NCBI GenBank assembly: GCA_026419315.1
Contig: JANZZQ010000082.1
Location: 1 to 5,483 of the forward strand
Direction: 5' to 3'
DNA from: Armatimonadota bacterium
GTDB taxonomy: Bacteria; Armatimonadota; Fervidibacteria; Fervidibacterales; Fervidibacteraceae
Length of the DNA stretch: 5,483 nucleotides
Made by a program: the position numbers and the translations under genes. Positions 1-4,423 of the stretch are shown piece after piece. The notes beneath the pieces were generated by a model, which had not been told where the DNA came from, ran no database searches, and saw only the letters and a program-made list of their open reading frames with translations. Within the stretch, counting starts at the first letter, position 1. Every line of letters starts with the position of its first letter.

Positions 1-19
1 AGATGTGTATAAGAGACAG
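1..19 (+). other. Tn5 mosaic-end sequencing adapter (artefact)
   Basis: The first 19 bases, AGATGTGTATAAGAGACAG, match the Tn5 transposase mosaic end used in tagmentation (Nextera-type) libraries exactly. The match starts at base 1 and stops where a plausible reading frame begins. This is best read as untrimmed adapter at a contig end, not as a genomic transposon: no transposase gene or second inverted end is present. Confidence 0.96.
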
Positions 20-92
20 TGTCAAGTGGGCTCGCGACTCGCAAATGTATGTTGCGCTGTATCCGGAGAAGTGGAACTGGCGATGTCAGTAA
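20..92 (+). CDS. 3' end of an unidentified protein gene (N-terminus missing)
   Basis: Reading from base 21, a frame of 23 codons runs to a TAA stop at 90-92. The peptide ends in MYVALYPEKWNWRCQ. It is rich in tryptophan and tyrosine and looks like the end of a real folded domain; the other two plus frames read less like protein. The frame is cut at its 5' side by the adapter. A strong hairpin terminator begins 35 bases after the stop, which is where the terminator of a plus-strand gene would sit, and the next gene converges on it from the right. The product cannot be identified from 23 residues. Coding status is an inference from peptide character and context. Confidence 0.5.
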
Positions 93-126
93 GGTAGGAG
101 TTTAGTTCAGCGAAAATGGGGAAGAA

Positions 127-157
127 GAAAGCGGCAGGCATCAAGCCTGCCGCTTTC
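127..157. terminator. Bidirectional intrinsic terminator
   Basis: There is a perfect 13-bp GC-rich stem (127-139 with 145-157, arm GAAAGCGGCAGGC) around a 5-base ATCAA loop. On the plus strand it is followed by CGGTTTTCTT; on the minus strand by TTCTTCTTCCCC. Each gives a pyrimidine/U-rich tail. It lies between two convergent gene ends, 35 bases after the plus-strand stop and 30 bases after the sigma-factor stop, so it probably terminates both. The motif CCGCTTTC recurs at 167-174, which allows an alternative 10-bp pairing of 125-134 with 167-176. Confidence 0.88.
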
Positions 158-186
158 GGTTTTCTTCCGCTTTCTTACAACTGCAT

Positions 187-1593
187 TTAAGAGGCAAGGG
201 CGTCCAATCGGGCCTGCCTGAGCAATGGGTGTTGGCGCAAGCGCTTCAACGCGACATCTGCGATTTGCTTAACTCGTTGTCGGGACAAACCTAACCGCCT
301 GCCGATTTCCTCGTAAGTGTGAGTTTGCCCATCCTCCAAGCCGTAACGAAGTTTAATGACAGTTCTGTAGTTCTCGGGCAGTTCGTTCAACGCTCGGTCA
401 ATGTGCTCCCTCAAAGTCCGCTGTATCATTTCCTCCTCCGGGTTGAGTGTGGAAGTGTCCTCGATAGCGTCAAGTAGCGTGACTTTTTCTTCGCTGTCAA
501 CGGGCTCATCGAGCGAGGAGACTTGATGCGGATAGCTGAGCAATTCTTCAACCTGAGTTCTCGGCATTTTCATGAAGCGAGCCAACTCCTGGGCGGTTGG
601 TTCGCGCCCTAACTCTTGTGTCAAGACTTCACGGGCTCTGTTGAGTTTATGCAATTGCTCACTTATTCGGGTTGGCAATTTGACTAACTGGCTTTGAGCC
701 TGAATGGCCCTGATGACAGCCTGTCTAATCCACAAGGTCGCACATGTGCTGAACCTTGTGCCCTTTTTCCAGTCAAATCGGTCGACAGCCTGGATTAAGC
801 CGATGTTGCCTTCTTGGATCAGATCGTTGAGCGGGACACCATAGCCACGATACTTGCGGGCAATCGAAACCACCAACCTCAAGTTGGACTCGATCATTAT
901 CTCTCTTGCTTTTTCCCCGTCTTCAATGGTAGCCCTTTCTTCTGGGTTAGCAATGTCTAAGTAGCGCTTGCTTATCAGTTCAACTAAGTGGCCGGGCCGG
1001 CGCTCCAAACTCATCCGCTTCCATTCCTGCTCTGAGACACCTAACTTGCGAGCAATCTCGTCCAACCTTTCTTGAGGGAGCTTCCTGAGTTCGTTCTTGA
1101 GCACTTGTTGGAGGTAGTCATCAAAGGTTTCAGTGTCCTTCCACTTCCTCAACTTAATCCCGAATTCCTTCGCCACATAGCGGCGTAACAGATTCTGACG
1201 AACCCTCGTGGCCCTCTCCATCCGTTTCGCTAATTGCTGCTCTTGGTCCTTGTCGAGCAAGGGACGGCGACGCAACTCCCTTGCCCATGCAGCCATTGCG
1301 TCCTCTACAGCAGCGTGTGCTTCCTCCTCCGCCAGTTCCTCTGGGGTGACAATAAGCTCTTCTGGCAGCTCTGGCAACTCCGCTTCCTCAAACCAATACT
1401 CCTCCCAATCCTCCGGGAGGGGTTCAATGGCCTCCTCTTCCTCAATGACTGGCTCCAAACCAAGGTCTTCCTCGTGCTCAGGCATCAAGAGAGTTTCCTC
1501 CAAAACGAGTGGCTCTGCCAATTCAACTTCTTCCAGCCACTCTTCGGTTTTTCGGGAACGGCGCTTCCTAGTCTTACGAGACATCACAGCCAT
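187..1593 (-). CDS. Sigma70-family RNA polymerase sigma factor (RpoD/SigA-like, divergent)
   Basis: A 468-residue sigma factor that would direct RNA polymerase to promoters. Domains in order: a basic start (residues 5-15); a very acidic stretch (about 17-95) where region 1.1 would lie; region 1.2 (about 96-130, AWARELRRRPLLDKDQEQQL); an insert of about 95 residues (131-225); region 2 (about 227-305), with SNLRLVVSIARKYRGYG, DLIQEGNIGLIQAV and RFSTCATLWIRQAV; region 3 (about 306-385); and region 4 (about 390-455), with a helix-turn-helix ending GLSRQRVKQIADVALKRLR. Regions 2 to 4 follow the primary/group 2 layout, but usual -10 and -35 contact residues differ: Cys284 replaces Tyr, Leu287 replaces Trp, Ile294 replaces Thr, and Gln439 replaces Glu. 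The start is ATG at 1593, with AGAGGTGA nine bases upstream; Met4 would sit too far from that site. It could be an unusual primary sigma or, more likely, an alternative one. Confidence 0.93.
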   Translation of the reverse strand: MAVMSRKTRKRRSRKTEEWLEEVELAEPLVLEETLLMPEHEEDLGLEPVIEEEEAIEPLPEDWEEYWFEEAELPELPEELIVTPEELAEEEAHAAVEDAMAAWARELRRRPLLDKDQEQQLAKRMERATRVRQNLLRRYVAKEFGIKLRKWKDTETFDDYLQQVLKNELRKLPQERLDEIARKLGVSEQEWKRMSLERRPGHLVELISKRYLDIANPEERATIEDGEKAREIMIESNLRLVVSIARKYRGYGVPLNDLIQEGNIGLIQAVDRFDWKKGTRFSTCATLWIRQAVIRAIQAQSQLVKLPTRISEQLHKLNRAREVLTQELGREPTAQELARFMKMPRTQVEELLSYPHQVSSLDEPVDSEEKVTLLDAIEDTSTLNPEEEMIQRTLREHIDRALNELPENYRTVIKLRYGLEDGQTHTYEEIGRRLGLSRQRVKQIADVALKRLRQHPLLRQARLDALAS

Positions 1594-1602
1594 AAGGCAT
1601 AG

Positions 1603-1610
1603 TCACCTCT
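1603..1610 (-). promoter_or_regulatory. Ribosome binding site of the sigma-factor gene
   Basis: AGAGGTGA on the minus strand, with nine bases before the ATG at 1591-1593. It decides between that ATG and the in-frame ATG three codons later, which would be 18 bases away. An out-of-frame ATG at 1598-1600 lies too close to the site to compete well. Confidence 0.75.
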
Positions 1611-1679
1611 GTCGTCTTGCGACAGGCTTGGGGCTTCCAAGGAATTTTTTCGAGGTCTTACCTTGTTATGTCCGTTTAT

Positions 1680-1708
1680 ATTGTACCCCATCCTGCGAGG
1701 AAAAACAA
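1680..1708 (-). promoter_or_regulatory. Sigma70-type promoter of the sigma-factor gene
   Basis: On the minus strand, a -35 element TTGTTT (1703-1708), a 17-base spacer and a -10 element TACAAT (1680-1685). Transcription would start near 1673, giving a leader of about 80 bases. The promoter sits in the 151-base gap after the phosphorylase stop. The sigma gene can therefore be transcribed independently from an ordinary housekeeping-type promoter. Confidence 0.72.
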
Positions 1709-1744
1709 CCCTTTCTGTCCCCAGCCCGCCTCAAAATCGCCAAA

Positions 1745-3040
1745 TTATTGGACAAATCCCGCCAAAATTGGCAGCTTTTGCGCAACTTCTCCAATCGCGA
1801 AACTGGCTCTGACTTTTGCGATTAATTCGTTGTCAATTGGCTTATTGCTTTGTAAAATTGCAAGTGATTCACCAGCTTCCACTTGGTCGCCGACCTTTTT
1901 CAAAAGGACGATACCAGCCGCTGGGTCAACTTCCGCTGCTCCCAAACGACCGGCACCTAATTGGCCAGCAATTAGACCTAACTGTCTTGTAGCGATGCTC
2001 ATGACTACCCCTGTTTGTTCTGCGGGCACTTCAGCCTTGTGCGAAGGTTGAGGCAATCTGAGAGGCTCATCCAACACTTTTGTGTCGCCACCCTGGGCCG
2101 CTACCAATTGCCTAAACTTCTCTAACGCCATCCCGCTGTCAAGCAGTTCCCTTGCTTTAGATTGTCCTTCTTCGGGATTCGTTACGGCTCCACCCAACCA
2201 TAGCATTTGAGCGGAAATGGCAATACAAAGTTCCCGGACATCTGTTGGTCCGCCTCCCTTAAGTACATCAATGGCTTCGGCGATTTCCACGGCATTCCCA
2301 ATGGCATAACCGAGGGGCTGTTCCATGCTTGAAAGCACAGCAACAACCTTCTTGCCAGCGAGTTTCGCTGTCCGCACCAAACCTTCTGCTAAAGCCCGGG
2401 CGTCTTCCAAACGCCTCATGAAAGCCCCATCCCCGAACTTGACATCGAACACAAAAGCATCCGCCCCGCCGGCGAGTTTTTTACTCAGAATGCTGCTGAC
2501 AATGAGCGGAATGGAAGCGATTGTTGCGGTTTTGTCCCTGAGGGCGTAAATCTTCTTGTCCGCAGGAGCAATGTCTTCGGTTGCAACGGCAATCGCACAG
2601 CCTATGCGTTTGACCTGAGTGACGAACTCCTCCTCACTTAGGTTGAGCCTCATTCCCGGTATGCTCTCAAGTTTGTCTGCGGTTCCGCCTGTATGGCCGA
2701 GAGCCCTTCCCGTCAGTTTCGCGACCGGGACACCTGCGGACGCAACGAGCGGGACGACGACAACGCTGACTTTGTCGCCGACCCCACCCGTGCTGTGCTT
2801 GTCAACTTTTATGCCTTCAATTGACGACAGATCTATCATCCGCCCGCTTTTCGCCATCGCTTCAGTCAGCCACCAAGTTTCATCGTCGCTCAAACCGCGA
2901 ATGTAAACGGCAGCCAGCCAAGCTGCCATCTGTTCCGCCGCAACTTCTCCGCGAACGAAGCCGTCAACAAGTTGGCGAATTTCTTCGGCAGTGTTCTCTT
3001 CACCATCCAATTTCTTGCGGATAATTTCGTAAACAAGCAT
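1745..3040 (-). CDS. pdp: Pyrimidine-nucleoside phosphorylase
   Basis: Cytosolic salvage enzyme of 431 residues that splits uridine, thymidine or deoxyuridine with phosphate into the free base and (deoxy)ribose 1-phosphate. It belongs to the thymidine/pyrimidine-nucleoside phosphorylase family. Visible features: an N-terminal helical region; the phosphate-binding loop KHSTGGVGDK (81-90); the family signature GRALGHTGGTADKLE (111-125); and the base-binding residues Arg168, Ser183 and Lys187, with the same spacing as Arg171, Ser186 and Lys190 of E. coli DeoA. The C-terminal alpha/beta domain (about 340-431) includes GAGRLGAAEVDPAAGIVL. The length matches Bacillus-type Pdp (about 433) and the overall sequence resembles it more than DeoA, so broad pyrimidine specificity is more likely than strict thymidine use. 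The loop after the beta strand reads VKFGDGAFM where many relatives have KTGSGAFM or KTGAGAFM. ATG start, with GAGG nine bases upstream. AnsP- or trpD-type relatives are excluded by the signature. Confidence 0.95.
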   Translation of the reverse strand: MLVYEIIRKKLDGEENTAEEIRQLVDGFVRGEVAAEQMAAWLAAVYIRGLSDDETWWLTEAMAKSGRMIDLSSIEGIKVDKHSTGGVGDKVSVVVVPLVASAGVPVAKLTGRALGHTGGTADKLESIPGMRLNLSEEEFVTQVKRIGCAIAVATEDIAPADKKIYALRDKTATIASIPLIVSSILSKKLAGGADAFVFDVKFGDGAFMRRLEDARALAEGLVRTAKLAGKKVVAVLSSMEQPLGYAIGNAVEIAEAIDVLKGGGPTDVRELCIAISAQMLWLGGAVTNPEEGQSKARELLDSGMALEKFRQLVAAQGGDTKVLDEPLRLPQPSHKAEVPAEQTGVVMSIATRQLGLIAGQLGAGRLGAAEVDPAAGIVLLKKVGDQVEAGESLAILQSNKPIDNELIAKVRASFAIGEVAQKLPILAGFVQ

Positions 3041-3044
3041 GATG

Positions 3045-3053
3045 CCCTACCTC
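3045..3053 (-). promoter_or_regulatory. Ribosome binding site of pdp
   Basis: GAGGTAGGG on the minus strand; its GAGG core (3050-3053) lies nine bases before the ATG at 3038-3040. It supports the annotated start. Confidence 0.65.
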
Positions 3054-3089
3054 GCTTTCAAGCCAATCTGATATTGCAACCACCGTAAC

Positions 3090-3118
3090 ATTACAGCCCG
3101 CAAGGCGAATTTTGTCAA
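3090..3118 (-). promoter_or_regulatory. Near-consensus sigma70 promoter of pdp
   Basis: On the minus strand, a perfect -35 TTGACA (3113-3118), an exact 17-base spacer and a -10 TGTAAT (3090-3095, one mismatch to TATAAT). Transcription would start near 3083, with a leader of about 43 bases. It is the strongest promoter-like sequence seen in the window. Confidence 0.83.
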
Positions 3119-3147
3119 GGGGATGTCCGGATTTGCCTGGTGCTGAC

Positions 3148-3181
3148 GACTGTTCCGAGCCAACGGGGATTCTGAACAGTC
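3148..3181. repeat. Inverted repeat upstream of the pdp promoter
   Basis: The arms GACTGTTC (3148-3155) and GAACAGTC (3174-3181) are perfect 8-bp complements around an 18-base spacer. Allowing a 3-base bulge, the pairing extends to CTGAC/GTCAG. The centre is about 81 bases upstream of the predicted pdp transcription start, a position that would suit an activator or distal operator. It could also simply be a hairpin. No regulator is identified. Confidence 0.4.
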
Positions 3182-3371
3182 AGGTTAACTTTTGACTTCT
3201 TGCAACCAAGCTTGACATGTCGCCCTAAACCGAGGGTTGAGCGGAAATTCAGGCGAACTGAGGTTTTTGCCGATTTCTGAGGCGGCTACGGTGAAGGTCG
3301 ATTGTTGGACGAGGTGGAACTTGACCGATGAGTGAGATGGACAGGACGCAACTTATCGTCTGCAGAACCAG

Positions 3372-3448
3372 AAGGGCAGCAGTCAATTGCGCTTCGGCGT
3401 GCCCTTAAGCCCGGTAAGCAGCTGAATTAGCTGTCATGGCTTTGCCAT
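3372..3448. other. Cluster of three hairpins
   Basis: Three potential stems lie end to end. AAGGGCA (3372-3378) pairs with TGCCCTT (3400-3406) and encloses a small CGC-TTCG-GCG tetraloop hairpin (3390-3399). CAGCT (3419-3423) pairs with AGCTG (3429-3433) around GAATT. ATGGC (3436-3440) pairs with GCCAT (3444-3448) around TTT. None is followed by a clear U-run on either strand, so a terminator is not indicated. Each stem is short and the cluster may be coincidental, but it might be part of a structured RNA. Confidence 0.3.
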
Positions 3449-3467
3449 TGAGGTTAAGTCTGCCAGA

Positions 3468-3746
3468 ATGGAGAAGTTGCGTTCTTGCTTTGCTGAGTTC
3501 AAGTTACTGACCCGCAAATTACTGTTCCTGCATCGCCTTTGGACCGATGTTTTGTTTGCGGCTGAAGAGTTGCCTGTATGCCTAACGAAGCGGCAAGGTT
3601 TACCGATGCAAATTGCGCTACCGGAAGCCGAGTCGATAGGACACACCGGGGAGGAGTTCAAGAACTTGTCGGCAAAAATAACATCCGAGCTTGCTCGAGC
3701 TGTTGAAAAAGCCGTTTGTTTGAAAGGAGATCTGGGGCAGGTTTAA
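3468..3746 (+). CDS. Doubtful 92-residue hypothetical protein
   Basis: A plus-strand ATG frame ending in TAA at 3744-3746, opposite to all confident complete genes around it. The translation has a plausible mix of Leu, Glu, Lys and Ala with four cysteines, a hydrophobic segment near residues 12-35 (LLTRKLLFLHRLWTDVLFAA) and an end resembling an amphipathic helix. No family is recognised. Against it: the only SD-like sequence (GAGGT, 3450-3454) is about 13 bases before the ATG, no promoter is evident, and the frame is short enough to arise by chance. It does not overlap another real gene, so it is not an ordinary shadow frame. The minus-strand frame across it (3434-3661) is Ser/Asn/Arg-rich and looks less like protein. 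Confidence 0.22.
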   Translation: MEKLRSCFAEFKLLTRKLLFLHRLWTDVLFAAEELPVCLTKRQGLPMQIALPEAESIGHTGEEFKNLSAKITSELARAVEKAVCLKGDLGQV

Positions 3747-3778
3747 CGTTTGGAACTTGTGTTGGGTCAATTTACCTG

Positions 3779-4309
3779 TCAAGTGTCCGTCCGCAATCTC
3801 TCAACGAGCAGGTAGACGGCGATGCCGAAGGCGACAGCGACATTGAGCGACTCCTTCTCACCATACTGCGGTATTTCAACTACCATGTCGGCAAATTCAA
3901 GCACTCTATCGTCAACTCCCGTGACTTCGTTGCCGATAACGAGCGCCAAAGGGAAATCGGTTCGCTTGACAGTTTGTATTGGCACGCTTTCGTCAGTGAT
4001 TTCCAATGCAGCGATTGTCCAGCCTTCGTTTTTGAGCGTTTGAACAGCCTCAAAGGTGTCGGCAAAATACCGCCAAGGGACAAGTTGGGTTGTGCCCAAA
4101 GCGGTTTTTTCAACCTTTCGGTGAGGTGGACGAGCAGTTATACCGCACAAAACCAACTCGGCGATGTAAGCGCATTCTGCGACCCTGAACATCGCACCGA
4201 CATTGTAAGCGCTGCGGATGTTGTCCAAAACACCAGCAATGGGAAATCGCCTTTCAGGGCGATAAAGTTGCCAACGGGCAATCCTTTCTTCAGCAACCAA
4301 CTTGCGCAT
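3779..4309 (-). CDS. SpoU/TrmH-family RNA 2'-O-ribose methyltransferase
   Basis: A SPOUT-class enzyme of 176 residues, expected to transfer a methyl group from S-adenosylmethionine to a ribose 2'-OH of tRNA or rRNA. All three SpoU motifs are present: motif 1 DNIRSAYNVGAMFR (29-42, with Asn36 and the likely catalytic Arg42); motif 2 IGNEVTGVDD (125-134); and motif 3 IPQYGEKESLNVAVA (146-160, with Ser154 and Asn156), which forms the cofactor-binding trefoil knot. The segment LCGITARPPHRKVEKTALG marks a compact subfamily that lacks the N-terminal L30e-like domain of RlmB/TsnR. The RNA target cannot be told. ATG at 4307-4309 is preferred: it has GGTGA eight bases upstream and gives an MRKL start like relatives in this subfamily. 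An in-frame TTG (4322-4324) and GTG (4319-4321) lack such a site. It lies 114 bases after the helicase stop on the same strand. Confidence 0.92.
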   Translation of the reverse strand: MRKLVAEERIARWQLYRPERRFPIAGVLDNIRSAYNVGAMFRVAECAYIAELVLCGITARPPHRKVEKTALGTTQLVPWRYFADTFEAVQTLKNEGWTIAALEITDESVPIQTVKRTDFPLALVIGNEVTGVDDRVLEFADMVVEIPQYGEKESLNVAVAFGIAVYLLVERLRTDT

Positions 4310-4317
4310 AAGCAAAC

Positions 4318-4322
4318 TCACC
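4318..4322 (-). promoter_or_regulatory. Ribosome binding site deciding the methyltransferase start
   Basis: GGTGA on the minus strand, eight bases before the ATG at 4307-4309. The site overlaps the in-frame GTG/TTG codons at 4319-4324, which argues against those as starts. Confidence 0.5.
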
Positions 4323-4332
4323 AATTTGTCAA

Positions 4333-4374
4333 CAGCGGGTCAGAGTCCTAAACCCTGCCGACTTTCCCCCGCTG
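4333..4374. repeat. Imperfect inverted repeat between helicase and methyltransferase genes
   Basis: Two 15-base arms (4333-4347 and 4360-4374) pair at 12 positions around a 12-base loop, including a perfect CAGCGGG/CCCGCTG base. On the minus strand it lies 49 bases after the helicase stop and just before the methyltransferase RBS. The downstream sequence TTGACAAATT has no U-run, so it is not a clear terminator. It may be a processing, attenuation or mRNA-stabilising structure. Confidence 0.4.
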
Positions 4375-4423
4375 ACATGATTTTGCTGGCGCAACATGAA
4401 ACTGAGTTACGCGATGTTTCTGA

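Larger units (their letters stand above)
3119..3778. other. 660-base stretch without a confident gene
   Basis: This lies between the methyltransferase stop and the pdp promoter. It contains an 8-bp inverted repeat near the promoter (3148-3181), three closely spaced hairpins (3372-3448) and a doubtful plus-strand frame (3468-3746). No tRNA cloverleaf, recognisable riboswitch core, RNase P, tmRNA or CRISPR repeat was seen. There is no clear U-tailed terminator for the methyltransferase gene in the first 80 bases after its stop. It may hold an unrecognised small RNA, a decayed gene or a lineage-specific short gene. Confidence 0.6.

Noticed and set aside
1..19. Genomic Tn5-like transposon end
   Set aside because: The exact 19-base mosaic end at base 1, without transposase or a partner end, is the signature of library adapter.
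1208..1825. Plus-strand frame of 205 codons
   Set aside because: It is antisense to the acidic N-terminus of the sigma gene; its serine-rich translation (runs of SSS) is the mirror of Glu/Leu codons. No ribosome site or family.
1234..2051. Further plus-strand frames at 1234-1602 and 1617-2051
   Set aside because: They overlap well-supported minus-strand genes and the sigma promoter; low-complexity or unrecognisable translations.
2325..3024. Plus-strand frames within pdp (2325-2549, 2619-2906, 2821-3024)
   Set aside because: Antisense shadows of a full-length conserved enzyme gene.
3212..3217. Plus-strand TTGACA as a possible promoter
   Set aside because: No -10-like hexamer at 16 to 18 bases downstream and no gene following at a sensible distance.
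3434..3661. Minus-strand frame of 75 codons
   Set aside because: Ser/Asn/Arg-rich, no family and no ribosome site; mostly antisense to the slightly more plausible plus-strand frame at 3468-3746.
3822..4113. Small frames at 3822-4043 (+) and 3880-4113 (-)
   Set aside because: They lie inside the methyltransferase gene in other frames and have no recognisable features.
3716..4351. Plus-strand frame of 211 codons
   Set aside because: Antisense to the methyltransferase, whose three SpoU motifs are intact; its length is explained by the codon pattern of the opposite strand.
4310..4394. Short minus-strand ATG frame (22 codons) before the methyltransferase
   Set aside because: Too short, no ribosome site and no recognisable leader-peptide character.
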